This document shows, piece after piece, positions 1-8,329 of a stretch of 64,000 nt of DNA. Source of the stretch: Serinicoccus chungangensis (lineage in GTDB: Bacteria > Actinomycetota > Actinomycetes > Actinomycetales > Dermatophilaceae); contig NZ_LQBL01000033.1 of the NCBI RefSeq assembly GCF_001483745.1, positions 51,759-115,758 on the forward strand, in the 5' to 3' direction. How positions within the stretch are numbered: the first letter of the stretch is position 1; every line of letters starts with the position of its first letter. The notes under the pieces were generated by a model. It worked only from the letters and a program-made list of their open reading frames with translations. It did no database searches and had not been told where the DNA came from. The position numbers and the translations under genes are program-made.

Positions 1-672
1 GTCAACGTCAGCCTGGACACGCTGCGGCGCGACGTCTTCATCGCCCTGGCCAAGCGGGACCGGCTGGCCGACACCCTCGCCGGGGTCCACGCCGCTGCCG
101 AGGCAGGCCTGGTCCCGGTCAAGATCAACACCGTCCTCATGCGCGGGATCAACGACGCCGTCGAGGACGTCGTGGCCCTGCTGACCTTCGCCCTCGAGCA
201 CGCCTACGAGCTGCGCTTCATCGAGCAGATGCCGCTGGACGCCCAGCACGGCTGGGACCGCTCGCAGATGATCAGCGGCGCCGAGATCCTGGACATGCTG
301 CGCACCGGTTACGACCTCACCCCCCAGCCGGACGAGTCCCGCGGCAGCGCACCGGCCGAGCTCTTCGACGTCCGGCCCCTGGGGGCCTCCCCCGACAGCC
401 GGCCGCTCGGCACCGTCGGCGCCATCGCCTCGGTGACGATGCCGTTCTGCGGCAGCTGCGACCGCGTCCGGCTCACCGCCGACGGCATGATCCGCAACTG
501 CCTCTTCGCCGCCGGGGAGACCGATCTGCGGACCCCCCTGCGCGAGGGCGCCTCGGACGACGAGCTGGCCGCGCTGCTCCGGGGCTCGATCACCGCCAAG
601 CTGCCCGGGCACGGCATCAACCAGCCCGACTTCCTGCAGCCGCCCCGGCCCATGAGCGCCATCGGCGGCTGA
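1..672 (+). CDS. moaA: GTP 3',8-cyclase MoaA, C-terminal part (truncated by window edge)
   Basis: The reading frame is open from base 1, so the start and the radical-SAM CxxxCxxC motif lie outside the window. MoaA with MoaC converts GTP to cyclic pyranopterin monophosphate, the first step of molybdenum cofactor synthesis, in the cytosol. The visible part holds the C-terminal [4Fe-4S] cysteines: FCGSCDRVRLT followed by a third Cys in RNCLF. It also has the family's GHGI segment and the terminal Gly-Gly tail (MSAIGG). Other cofactor genes (moaD, mobA, moeZ-like) lie downstream on the other strand, and a molybdenum enzyme is encoded at 13-18 kb. Confidence 0.95.
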   Translation, partial: VNVSLDTLRRDVFIALAKRDRLADTLAGVHAAAEAGLVPVKINTVLMRGINDAVEDVVALLTFALEHAYELRFIEQMPLDAQHGWDRSQMISGAEILDMLRTGYDLTPQPDESRGSAPAELFDVRPLGASPDSRPLGTVGAIASVTMPFCGSCDRVRLTADGMIRNCLFAAGETDLRTPLREGASDDELAALLRGSITAKLPGHGINQPDFLQPPRPMSAIGG

Positions 673-763
673 GCCGGCCCGACCCGCCGAACCGCCGCGG
701 CCGCGCACACCCCGAACCCGACCCCACGGGGTCGGGCCAGAGGTCGCACCGTCGGCCGAGAGG

Positions 764-2569
764 TCAGACCCCGGCGCCGACCGGCTCCTTCTCGCCGCCC
801 TCGCCGTCCTCCCCGGTGCTGCCCGCGTCGGCCCGGGCCTCCTCGTGGGCTCTCCGGTCCAGCGCCTTGCCCCGCCGCAGCTCCCAGTAGGCGGCGACGA
901 AGTAGATCACCGTGCCGGTGATGGCGATGGTGTAGAACGTGTTGCGCTGCGTCAGGTAGGTGTAGATGTCCGGGCTGGCGAGGAAGACCACCAGGGCGTC
1001 GACGAGGATGACGGCGAGCGCGAGCATCCAGACCCCCCGCAGCACGCGGGTCAGCGTGGACGTGTCCTTGACGTGCCCCGGCAGCGACTTCGCCTGCTCG
1101 CGCTTGAACGCCTGGGCGCGTTCGAGGAACAGCTCGTTGTCCTTCACCTCCTCCGTGTAGTCGTCGGCGGCTCCGGCCCGTCGGGCCAGGGCGACGTAGA
1201 GCAGGCTGGCGACGATCCACGCGGGCACGAAGGCGAAGTAGGGCGAGATGATCTGGGTGATGTTCAGCACGGCACCCAGGCCGAAGGCGGTCCCCCAGGC
1301 GATGATGGCGGGCACGTTGGTGACCCCCTTGAACCGCGCCCAGTACTCCGTGAGGCCGAAGCGGGGGAAGAGCTTGTGCTCGGCATACACGATGCCGCCG
1401 ACCGGCGCCAGGAGGACCCCGGCCCAGGTCACCAGCGGGGCGTAGTTGCGGTAGACGAACGGGAAGCACGCGACGACCACGACGATGACGCCGACGATGA
1501 GGGTCGCCCGACCGCGCGACATCGACGGGAAGACGCCCTGGGTGGCCAGCCCCGCGCGGTAGAGGTTGGCGTTGGCGGTCGTCCAGCCCGCGACCACGAC
1601 CGTGACGTAGCCGGCCCACCCCAGGGCGACCCAGGAGACGTCGCCCGGGGACAGGACGGTGATGCTCGTCAGCGTGAGCGCGGCGGTGGCGGCGCCCATG
1701 AGACCGGCGGAGAACCAGGCGACGTAGTGACCGAAGAGCATGCCGGTCGAGGTCATGAGCCCGTGCCAGCCCTTGCGGGCGTAGCGCAGGAGCGCCATGT
1801 CGATCATCCCCGCGTGGGCGAAGCTGTTGGCCGCCCACGCCAGGCCGGCGACCTCGATCATCCCGATGCCAGGCTCCCCCTCGGGCGTGACGCCGGTGAA
1901 GACCGTCGCCCCGGCGATGTCGACGAACTCGCCGAAGCTGCCGATGGTGGTCACGCCGGTGACCGACTCGGCGACGGCCGGCAGCAGCACGAGACCACCG
2001 ACGGTGAACATCGTCGCGAGCCACGGCCCGCAGATCGTCGCGAACTCGGCGAGCGCGTTGAACCCGAACACCGCGACGAGCACGGCGACGATGCTGAAGG
2101 CCACGACGAGGATGACGAAACCGAGATGCGTGGGGTATGCCTCCGCCTGGGTCGGGATGCCGATGACCCGTTGGACGGCGGTCGCCGACACGGTGAGCAT
2201 GGCCGCGGAGATGACGGCGAAGACGATCGCGTTGGCGAGGTTGTAGATCCGGGAGATCGAGCCGCCGCCGAACCGCAGCAGGTAGGTGTAGACGCTCAGC
2301 CCGACCTCGCGGGCGACCGGGGTGGTGATGAGCCAGAAGGTGAGGACGGCCAGGGCGTTGCCGATGAGCAGCCCGATGAGCACATCCCAGATCCCGGCGC
2401 CGAGGATGACGAAGGTGGCGCCGAAGACGAACTCGGTCCCGGCGACGTTCTCCGCGGCGTAGAGGCCGGCGAAGTGCTTGGCGCCGTGCTTCTCGTGCTC
2501 GCCGACGGGCAGCAGCTCAGGGTCGGTGTTGGCGATCTGGCGGTCGATCTGCTCGGCGGTCCGTGCCAT
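764..2569 (-). CDS. NCS1-type (cytosine/purine permease-like) membrane transporter
   Basis: This is a protein of about 601 residues with roughly 12 hydrophobic segments and a hydrophilic C-terminal tail rich in Glu and Gly. The N-terminal pattern (GLYAAENVAGTEFVFGA, then a long membrane core) resembles the NCS1 nucleobase/cation symporter family; the substrate cannot be read from sequence. The ATG at 2569 is chosen because it lies 5 bases after the stop of the upstream binding protein and has GAGGA inside that gene's end as ribosome site. The frame stays open further upstream, but only as a shadow of the binding protein. The pairing with a binding protein and no ABC components is unusual. Confidence 0.8.
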   Translation of the reverse strand: MARTAEQIDRQIANTDPELLPVGEHEKHGAKHFAGLYAAENVAGTEFVFGATFVILGAGIWDVLIGLLIGNALAVLTFWLITTPVAREVGLSVYTYLLRFGGGSISRIYNLANAIVFAVISAAMLTVSATAVQRVIGIPTQAEAYPTHLGFVILVVAFSIVAVLVAVFGFNALAEFATICGPWLATMFTVGGLVLLPAVAESVTGVTTIGSFGEFVDIAGATVFTGVTPEGEPGIGMIEVAGLAWAANSFAHAGMIDMALLRYARKGWHGLMTSTGMLFGHYVAWFSAGLMGAATAALTLTSITVLSPGDVSWVALGWAGYVTVVVAGWTTANANLYRAGLATQGVFPSMSRGRATLIVGVIVVVVACFPFVYRNYAPLVTWAGVLLAPVGGIVYAEHKLFPRFGLTEYWARFKGVTNVPAIIAWGTAFGLGAVLNITQIISPYFAFVPAWIVASLLYVALARRAGAADDYTEEVKDNELFLERAQAFKREQAKSLPGHVKDTSTLTRVLRGVWMLALAVILVDALVVFLASPDIYTYLTQRNTFYTIAITGTVIYFVAAYWELRRGKALDRRAHEEARADAGSTGEDGEGGEKEPVGAGV

Positions 2570-2574
2570 CGCGG

Positions 2575-3990
2575 TCAGTCCTCGGTGCTCTCGGAGTCGG
2601 CCTCGGCGTCCTCCTGGTCGGCGAGCAGTCGGGTCTGCTCGATGGTCTGGTCGGCGACCCACTGGCTGCGCTCCAGCGCCTCGTCCAGGTCGAGGTCGCC
2701 GGTGACGGCCTGGGTCAGCTGCTGCCCGACGGCGTTGCCGAGGCTCTGGAAGGCGGGCACGTCGACGTACTGCATGCCGACGTAGGGGACCGGCTCCGAG
2801 CTCGGCTCGGTGATGTCGGAGGTGCGGATCGACTCCAGGGTCAGCTCGGCGAAGGGCTCGGCGGCCTCCAGGTAGTCGGGGTTGTCGTAGAGGTCGACCC
2901 GGCTCCCCGGCGGCACCGCCGCCCAGCCCCGGTCCTCGGCGACGAGCGCGGCATACTCGCTGGACGTCGCCCAGGTGACGAACGCGCGCGCGAGCTCGCT
3001 GTTGTCGGAGGACGCCGGGATGGCGAGCGCCCACGACCAGAGCCAGTTGCTCGCCCGCCCCTCGGGCGTGCCCGGCGCCCGGGCGAAGCCGACGTCCTCG
3101 GCCACCGTCGAGGCCTCCGGGTCGGTGACGAAGCTGGCGGCCGAGGTGGCGTCGACCCAGACCGCGCACTCCCCCTCCTGGAAGAGGGCGAGGTTCTCGC
3201 TGTAGCCGGCCTCGGCGACACCCTCGGGCGCCAGGGCGGCGAGGGCGAGGTAGGTCTCGGCGGCCGCGCGCCACTGCTCGCTGTCGAGCGTGGCGCGCCA
3301 GTCCTCGTCGAACCAGCGGGCGCCGTAGGAGTGGGCCATCGCGGTGACGACGGCGCCGTTCTCGCCCCAGCCGGCCTTGCCGCGGATGCAGGCGCCGGCC
3401 GTGTCGGTCTGCTCGTCGACGGCGGTGGCGGCAGCGAGCACGTCCTCCCACGTCGGCTCGTCGGGCATCTCGACCCCGACCTCCTCGAGCAGGTCGGTGC
3501 GGTACATCGTCATGCTCGACTCGCCGTAGAAGGGAGCCGCCTGCATGGTCCCGTCCGCGCTGAGGGCGTCCCGCACCTCCGGCACGAAGGCCTCGGGGTC
3601 GAACCCCTCCGGCATGTCGGTGAGGGGTGTCAGCAGCTCCTGACCGGCCCAGACCTGCGCCTCGTAGGTCCCGACGGTCGCCACGTCGAAGCGGCCGGCG
3701 CCCGTGCCGACGTCGGTCGAGACCGTCTCCCGGAGCTCGTTCTCCCCCTCGCGCACCCACTCGATCTCGACGCCGGGGTGCTCGTCGAGGAAGGCGGTGC
3801 TCAGGTCCTGCAGCACGTCCAGGTCGCCGTTGTCGACGACGGCGACGGTGAGGGTGTCGGGGCCGGTGTCCTCCTCGCCGCTGCACCCGGCCAGGGCCAG
3901 CAGCGACATCGCACCGACGAGCGCCCCCGCCCTGCCGGCGCGCGCCGGGGACGGTCGCCGCGAGGCGGGTGCGGACGGCTCTGGTCGCAT
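2575..3990 (-). CDS. Extracellular solute-binding lipoprotein, family 1 (MalE-like)
   Basis: This 471-residue protein has a lipoprotein signal: a basic N-terminus, then LLALAGCSG with the lipidated Cys near residue 36. The mature part reads as a family 1 periplasmic binding protein, normally the ligand receptor of a sugar ABC importer. AAGGAG lies 7 nt before the ATG. No ABC permease or ATPase follows. The next gene, 5 bases on and probably translationally coupled, is an NCS1-type permease. It may serve an importer encoded elsewhere or assist the neighbouring secondary transporter; the sequence cannot decide. Confidence 0.85.
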   Translation of the reverse strand: MRPEPSAPASRRPSPARAGRAGALVGAMSLLALAGCSGEEDTGPDTLTVAVVDNGDLDVLQDLSTAFLDEHPGVEIEWVREGENELRETVSTDVGTGAGRFDVATVGTYEAQVWAGQELLTPLTDMPEGFDPEAFVPEVRDALSADGTMQAAPFYGESSMTMYRTDLLEEVGVEMPDEPTWEDVLAAATAVDEQTDTAGACIRGKAGWGENGAVVTAMAHSYGARWFDEDWRATLDSEQWRAAAETYLALAALAPEGVAEAGYSENLALFQEGECAVWVDATSAASFVTDPEASTVAEDVGFARAPGTPEGRASNWLWSWALAIPASSDNSELARAFVTWATSSEYAALVAEDRGWAAVPPGSRVDLYDNPDYLEAAEPFAELTLESIRTSDITEPSSEPVPYVGMQYVDVPAFQSLGNAVGQQLTQAVTGDLDLDEALERSQWVADQTIEQTRLLADQEDAEADSESTED

Positions 3991-4129
3991 GCGGTGACTC
4001 CTTCGTCAGGGGCGCCGGGCCCGCTCGGGTCCGTCGACCGACCCCCGGACCACCAGGCTGAATGACCCCGCCCGAGCGTCAGCTCCTCGCTCATGTGAGC
4101 ATCACCCGATGCACGTATGAGACACCTCT

Positions 4130-4158
4130 AGCAAACGACAGGTGGAAGGACCTGTCAA
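4130..4158 (-). promoter_or_regulatory. Predicted promoter and operator of the binding protein/NCS1 operon
   Basis: On the minus strand there is TTGACA (4158-4153), a 17-bp spacer and TTTGCT (4135-4130). A perfect inverted repeat, GACAGGT-N6-ACCTGTC at 4137-4156, covers the -35 box and spacer, which fits a repressor site. A second repeat, GCATC-N4-GATGC at 4099-4112, lies in the roughly 130-nt leader. No regulator gene is adjacent. Confidence 0.5.
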
Positions 4159-4245
4159 GGTGGGGCGCCGAGGGCCGCTGCCGGCCCTGGCGGCGTTCGC
4201 CGGCGGGGTGGCTGCGGCTCCGGCGCGTCGCCGGGGACCGGGGGC

Positions 4246-4485
4246 TCAGCCGCCGGCGAAGGGCGGCAGCACGTCCAGGACGGCGTCGTGGCGCAGCGGC
4301 AGGGCCGGGTCGGCGACGTACTGACCGTCGTGCAGGACCGTGCTCAGGGCCAGGACCCGGGTGAGCTCGGCCCCGTGCCGCTCGCGCAGGTCGGCGAGCA
4401 GCGAGCCGAGGTCGTCCGCCTCGACGTGCTCGCTCTCGGTGCCGGCGGCCTCGGCGGCCGCGGCGAAGAACCTCACCGTCGCCAT
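4246..4485 (-). CDS. moaD: MoaD/ThiS-family sulfur carrier, molybdopterin synthase small subunit
   Basis: This is a 79-residue ubiquitin-fold protein ending in the diagnostic Gly-Gly (PPFAGG), the site that is adenylated and then thiocarboxylated. MoaD with MoaE inserts the dithiolene sulfurs into precursor Z. The length is typical of MoaD. Activation is probably by the MoeZ-like protein encoded at 6.1-7.3 kb. ThiS or another sulfur carrier is possible, but the surrounding moaA, mobA and moeZ-like genes favour MoaD. There is no Shine-Dalgarno; a weak -10-like GAGACT lies 6 nt before the ATG, suggesting a leaderless mRNA. Confidence 0.85.
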   Translation of the reverse strand: MATVRFFAAAAEAAGTESEHVEADDLGSLLADLRERHGAELTRVLALSTVLHDGQYVADPALPLRHDAVLDVLPPFAGG

Positions 4486-4527
4486 GGGGCCAGTCTCGCA
4501 GATGCTCCGGTATGTCGCGCCGGGACC

Positions 4528-5052
4528 TCAGCACCGCAGGTCGCGCACCCGGCGCCGCTCCAGCAGGACGTGCTCGCCACGCCGGTCGAGCTGGGTCCCG
4601 CCGTCCTCGTACCAGCCGTGCCGGCCGTAGAACTTGGCCGCCCGCTCGTTGCCGTCGAGCACCCAGAGGTGCGCCTCGGCATACCGGCAGGCGCGCAGGT
4701 GGTCCTCCACGGCGAGCAGCAGCCGGTGCCCGATCCCGGAGGACCACCGGCTGGGCAGGACGTAGAGCGCGTGCAGCTGTCCGGACGCCTCGCGGTCCGC
4801 GTCCGTGGAGGCCCCACCGATGGCCCACCCGACCACGACGCCGTCGAGCTCGGCCACCAGCTCACGGTCGTGCAGATGGCTGTGGCGCCGGCCCCACGTC
4901 CTGCGCCGGCGTGCGGCCTCGGTCGCCGGATCCAGCGCGGCCAGCAGGGGCTCCGGCACCAACCCGCGGTATGCCGCCCGCCACCCGGCGACCCGCAGGG
5001 CCGCGATGGCCTCGGCGTCGTCCGGCACCGCGCGACGCAGCAGGAGGCCCAT
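4528..5052 (-). CDS. GNAT-family N-acetyltransferase
   Basis: This 174-residue protein has the GNAT fold order: an N-terminal beta strand (LLLRRAVPDDAEAIAALR), a central LYVLPSRWSSGIGHRLL segment matching the acetyl-CoA pyrophosphate-binding motif (usually Q/RxxGxG/A), and a late FYGRHGW element typical of the final strands. The substrate is unknown. It lies 42 bp upstream of moaD on the same strand, so the two may be cotranscribed, but nothing links it chemically to cofactor synthesis. Confidence 0.85.
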   Translation of the reverse strand: MGLLLRRAVPDDAEAIAALRVAGWRAAYRGLVPEPLLAALDPATEAARRRRTWGRRHSHLHDRELVAELDGVVVGWAIGGASTDADREASGQLHALYVLPSRWSSGIGHRLLLAVEDHLRACRYAEAHLWVLDGNERAAKFYGRHGWYEDGGTQLDRRGEHVLLERRRVRDLRC

Positions 5053-5348
5053 GACCTCCAGGCTCGACCATCCGAGGAGCCTGCGCCACCGGCGGTGTCC
5101 CCTCTGCCAGCCGGTTCGTCATCTGTCAGCCTCGTCGTCATCCATCAGCCCCCTCGAAGGGGCTGCCAGCTGACAAGCCGGAGGACAGATGACGACGCGG
5201 CTGTCAGAGGGCAGCCGTCGGGGTGGGGCCGGGTGGGTCGCGGTGAGGCGCACCGACCGGAGCCGGGTGGAGCGGGGTGGGGTGGCAGCCGACCGGAGCC
5301 GGGCGGGGCGGGAGTGCTCGATCCTCGAGGCTGCGCCCGACCCTGACC
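5053..5348. repeat. Gene-free gap with nested inverted repeats and a short direct repeat
   Basis: No convincing gene is present. A perfect 10-bp inverted repeat, GTCATCTGTC (5118-5127) and GACAGATGAC (5184-5193), encloses a GTCAGC/GCTGAC pair (5125-5130, 5169-5174) and an inner hairpin CAGCCCC-CTCGAA-GGGGCTG (5146-5165). Further on, the 15-bp word CCGACCGGAGCCGGG occurs at 5253 and 5289. The structured part lies upstream of the GNAT gene and could act at DNA or RNA level. Confidence 0.6.
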
Positions 5349-6065
5349 TCACGGGTCCCAGCGCCGCAGGTCCTCCCAGGTGTCGATGTCCCCGAGGTGC
5401 TCAGGGCCGACGACGACGTCGTGCCAGCTCAGGTCGGCGACGAGCGTCCGCATGGCGGCGTGCCGCGGCTGCCCGACGCGCTGCAGCGCGGACCGGAGGG
5501 CGGTCTGCCGGTAGACCGCGAGCAGCCACTGGCGGCGGCCCTGGCCGTCCACAGGGCCCACGGCGTCGACGGACGGGTCGGCCCCGGGGAGGGCGTCGCG
5601 AAGCAGGCCCAGGCCCACGGTGGCCGCCGGTTGGTCGACGGCACAGACGGCGACCCAGGCCGCCGGCGCAGGGTCCGGGGTCGCGGCGCCACCACGGCCC
5701 GCTGCCGGGGCCTCGGGCACCGCCGACCCGACGCCGTCGAGCAGGTCCAGCCCCGCGGCGATGCCGGCCACGGGCCCACCGCCGGGCGGGTCCTCGAGCG
5801 TGCGGTGCACGCCGTCGGGGACGGGGGTGTCGCCGACCACCACGACCCGGCCGCCGAGGTCGACGTCGAGGACGCGCTCCAGCAGGGTGCGGCCGTCGAC
5901 GACCAGCGCGGCCTTGTCGGCGCCGCCGAGGCGCTCCCCCCGCCCACCGGCGAGGACGACCAGGTCGACGGCGGGCAGCTCGCCGCCGACACCGTGCGCC
6001 CCGTGCCCGGGCCCGCCCTCGGGATCACGGCCACCGCGCTCGTCGCCGGGCTCCACGTCCGTCAT
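5349..6065 (-). CDS. mobA: MobA-like NTP transferase, molybdenum cofactor guanylyltransferase
   Basis: This 238-residue protein carries the nucleotidyltransferase signature LAGGRGERLGGADKA (about residues 38-52), with the Lys that contacts the nucleotide phosphates, followed by DPPGGGPVAGIAAGL. MobA joins GMP to molybdopterin to make the MGD form used by enzymes such as the formate dehydrogenase in this window. The first 30 residues, rich in Gly and Asp, precede the conserved fold and may not be structured. It begins 22 bp after the MoeZ-like gene and is probably in its operon. A MocA-like cytidylyltransferase is an alternative, but the context favours MobA. Confidence 0.8.
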   Translation of the reverse strand: MTDVEPGDERGGRDPEGGPGHGAHGVGGELPAVDLVVLAGGRGERLGGADKAALVVDGRTLLERVLDVDLGGRVVVVGDTPVPDGVHRTLEDPPGGGPVAGIAAGLDLLDGVGSAVPEAPAAGRGGAATPDPAPAAWVAVCAVDQPAATVGLGLLRDALPGADPSVDAVGPVDGQGRRQWLLAVYRQTALRSALQRVGQPRHAAMRTLVADLSWHDVVVGPEHLGDIDTWEDLRRWDP

Positions 6066-6087
6066 CAGCAGGTCGGCAGCCAGGCCG

Positions 6088-7311
6088 TCAGTAGCTCGGC
6101 AGGGTCGGGTCCACCTGCTCGATCCACGCCAGGATGCCGCCGGTCATGACGCTCACCTCGTCGTGACCGAGCCGCACCAGGTGAGCCGCCGCGCGCTGCG
6201 CCCGCGGGCCGGCCTTGCAGTAGACGACGACCGGTCCCGGTGGCAGGTGGTGGTCCAGGTCCTCCCAGCTGAGGACCTCTCCCACGGGGACGAGGAGGGC
6301 TCCCGGGACGGTGCCGAGCTCGTGCTCCGCCGGCTCCCGCACGTCCAGCACCACGGGCACCGCCCCCGCGGAGCCGTCCCCCGTGGGGCAGGAGCCGACG
6401 ACGTCGGGCCGGGTGGGCACCTCACCACCACCGGCGGCGGACGACGGGGAGCCTGCCCCGAGCATCGCGGCCACCTCTGCGGCACCGAGCTCGGGCAGCG
6501 GCACGACCGGCCGGAGCTGCTCGCGCTGCTCCGGCTGCACCACGGCGCCGACCGGACGCAGCGGCACCTCCCGCGTGCGCTGGGTGAGGGCGTCGACGAG
6601 CAGGACGCGACCGACCAGCGGCTCCCCGAAGCCGCAGACCAGCTTGACCACCTCCGCCGCCATGATCGAGCCCACCTGGCCGACGAGCGCCCCGAGCACC
6701 CCCGCCTCCGAGCAGCTGGGCACGTCCTCCGCGCGCGGGGGCACCGGGAAGAGGTCCCGCAGCGACACCGCGTCCTCGACGTCCGGCACGAAGGTCGACA
6801 GCTGCGCGTCGAAACGCAGCACCGCGGCCCACACGAGGGGGATCCCCAGGGCGACGCAGGCGTCGGACACGGCATACCGGGTCGGGAAGTTGTCCGCACC
6901 GTCGAGCACGACGTCGTGCCCGCGCAGCAGCTCCTGGGCGTTGTCCGCGTCGATGCGGGTATGCCGCACGGTCACCGACACGTCCGGGTTCAGCCCGCGC
7001 ACGAAGGCCTCGGCAGAGGCTCCCTTGGGGGTGCCCACGGCGTCGGCGCGGTGGATGACCTGGCGCTGCAGGTTGGTGAGCTCGACGTCGTCGTCGTCGA
7101 TGACCGTGAGGTGCCCGACGCCGGCGGCGGCCAGGTAGGCCAGCACCGGGCTGCCGAGCCCGCCCGCACCGATCACGGCCACCCGGGCGCGGAGCAGGCG
7201 GCGCTGCGCGGTCATGCCCAGTCCGGGCACCAAGAGGTGGCGCGAGTAGCGGGTCACCTGCTCGGGCGTCAACGGCGGGCCGGGCTCGACCAGCGGCGGC
7301 AGGGAGGTCAT
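6088..7311 (-). CDS. moeZ: MoeB/ThiF-type adenylyltransferase fused to a rhodanese domain (MoeZ-like)
   Basis: This 407-residue E1-like protein has an ATP-binding GAGGLGSPV loop near residue 50, the DDDDVELTNLQRQ segment, the CSEAGVLG active-site region, and a C-terminal rhodanese domain with VVYCKAGPRAQRA holding the persulfide Cys. MoeZ proteins adenylate and sulfurate MoaD-type carriers. The two CxxC zinc motifs usual in MoeB/MoeZ are absent: the first site reads VSLRDLFPVPP where PCYRCLFP-like sequence is expected. The ATG at 7311 is preferred over an in-frame GTG at 7326. The gene lies between the glycosyltransferase and mobA on the same strand. Confidence 0.85.
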   Translation of the reverse strand: MTSLPPLVEPGPPLTPEQVTRYSRHLLVPGLGMTAQRRLLRARVAVIGAGGLGSPVLAYLAAAGVGHLTVIDDDDVELTNLQRQVIHRADAVGTPKGASAEAFVRGLNPDVSVTVRHTRIDADNAQELLRGHDVVLDGADNFPTRYAVSDACVALGIPLVWAAVLRFDAQLSTFVPDVEDAVSLRDLFPVPPRAEDVPSCSEAGVLGALVGQVGSIMAAEVVKLVCGFGEPLVGRVLLVDALTQRTREVPLRPVGAVVQPEQREQLRPVVPLPELGAAEVAAMLGAGSPSSAAGGGEVPTRPDVVGSCPTGDGSAGAVPVVLDVREPAEHELGTVPGALLVPVGEVLSWEDLDHHLPPGPVVVYCKAGPRAQRAAAHLVRLGHDEVSVMTGGILAWIEQVDPTLPSY

Positions 7312-7342
7312 GGACCCAGTGTGCACGCTCGCCGCGCGCGGC

Positions 7343-8221
7343 TCACCGCCGTGCCGGGGCGGGGATGCGGCCGGAGCCGTCGCGCTGCACGACGCCCTCG
7401 CCCACGAGGCGGCTGAGCCAGGGGTGGTCCGGCTCGGCTCCCCACCGCTCGCGCCAGACGGCGGCGTGGGCCCGGGCGTAGCGCGCCTCCTGGTCCGGCG
7501 TCAGCCGCTCGCTGGGCTGGCGGTAGGCCTCCGCGCCGCCGACCCAGACCAGGGTCCCGCCCGCCCGGGACACGACGTGGGCGAAGTCGTGCGCCTCCAG
7601 TCCCGGGCCGACGTAGTCGGTGCAGAAGCCACCGGTCCGGTGGAAGTCGTCGGCGCTGAGCGCGAAGCTGGCCGGGGTGAAGAGGTGCAGGCGCTGGTTG
7701 ACCTGGGTCTCCCCCGGCGCGAGGGCCGGCGCACCGGGAGCCCGGAGGCTGAGCTCGTGCATCTGACGCAGCGGGTAGCCCAGCGCGGGGTTCTCCAGGG
7801 CCGGGAGCCGCAGGACCGGGGAGCTCCACACCACCGGACCGGGTGGGGTGCCGGTCTCCTGCTGGTCGGTGACGGCCGTGACGTAGCGCTCCAGCGTGCG
7901 CGGCCCTGGGATGACCGCGGCGTCGAGGAAGACGAGGACGTCGGCGCCCTGCTCGACGGCGAGCTCGGCGGCACGGTTGCGGGCGGCGGCGTAGGGCAGG
8001 GCGCGACGGTCGGTGGTCACGGGCTTGACGATGGTCTGCCAGCGGTCGGTCCCGAGGGGCAGCCGACCACGGGTGAGGTCGCGGTCCCCCATGGAGATGA
8101 CGACGTGCAGGTCGGGCGGCATCGTCCCGACGGACAGGCCGTCCACCTGCGCCAGCAGGTGGTCGTGGTGCCCGCGCGTCATGGTCAGCACAGCAACAGT
8201 CACGGGCACGCGCCGAAGCAT
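7343..8221 (-). CDS. Family 2-type glycosyltransferase
   Basis: About 292 residues starting TVAVLTMTRG, the usual first strand of the GT-A fold. AAARNRAAELA and VLVFLDAAVIPG follow, the latter in the place of the DxD metal/nucleotide site but degenerate (LDAA). The C-terminal half contains GGFCTDYVGPGLEAHDF, like the acceptor-side GG(F/L)(D/E)xxxGxE(D/E) motif. The acceptor is unknown. The ATG at 8221 is used; GTG codons at 8209 and 8203 are also possible because no Shine-Dalgarno is visible. It is 31 bp upstream of the MoeZ-like gene and may head that operon. Confidence 0.75.
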   Translation of the reverse strand: MLRRVPVTVAVLTMTRGHHDHLLAQVDGLSVGTMPPDLHVVISMGDRDLTRGRLPLGTDRWQTIVKPVTTDRRALPYAAARNRAAELAVEQGADVLVFLDAAVIPGPRTLERYVTAVTDQQETGTPPGPVVWSSPVLRLPALENPALGYPLRQMHELSLRAPGAPALAPGETQVNQRLHLFTPASFALSADDFHRTGGFCTDYVGPGLEAHDFAHVVSRAGGTLVWVGGAEAYRQPSERLTPDQEARYARAHAAVWRERWGAEPDHPWLSRLVGEGVVQRDGSGRIPAPARR

Positions 8222-8316
8222 AGGCAGCCCGCGCGCGCGAGGACTACATCCGAAAGGGTGACTTCTCGGGCCCGGGCACGCGGCGCTTCGGCGTGCCAAG
8301 CCCTGCTCCCCCGGCG

Positions 8317-8322
8317 TAAGGT
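8317..8322 (+). promoter_or_regulatory. -10 hexamer TAAGGT, 7 nt before a start codon
   Basis: TAAGGT ends 7 nt before the ATG of the LuxR-type gene. The AAGGTG within it could instead act as a ribosome site, so leaderless and leadered readings are both open here. Confidence 0.4.
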
Positions 8323-8329
8323 GCGGGTC

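Noticed and set aside
845-2785. Long plus-strand frame opposite the NCS1 permease
   Set aside because: Arg/Asp/Gly-rich shadow of the permease; the minus-strand frame has clear membrane helices and coupling.
2570-3886. N-terminal extension of the NCS1 permease frame
   Set aside because: This part is an out-of-frame shadow of the binding protein; the true start follows that gene's stop.
4062-4364. Plus-strand ORF over the binding-protein promoter and moaD
   Set aside because: Arg/Gly-rich shadow; the minus strand has a clear promoter and a MoaD ending in Gly-Gly.
5119-5352. 77-codon minus-strand ORF upstream of the GNAT gene
   Set aside because: Low-complexity Arg/Pro/Ser sequence with no ribosome site, lying across inverted and direct repeats.
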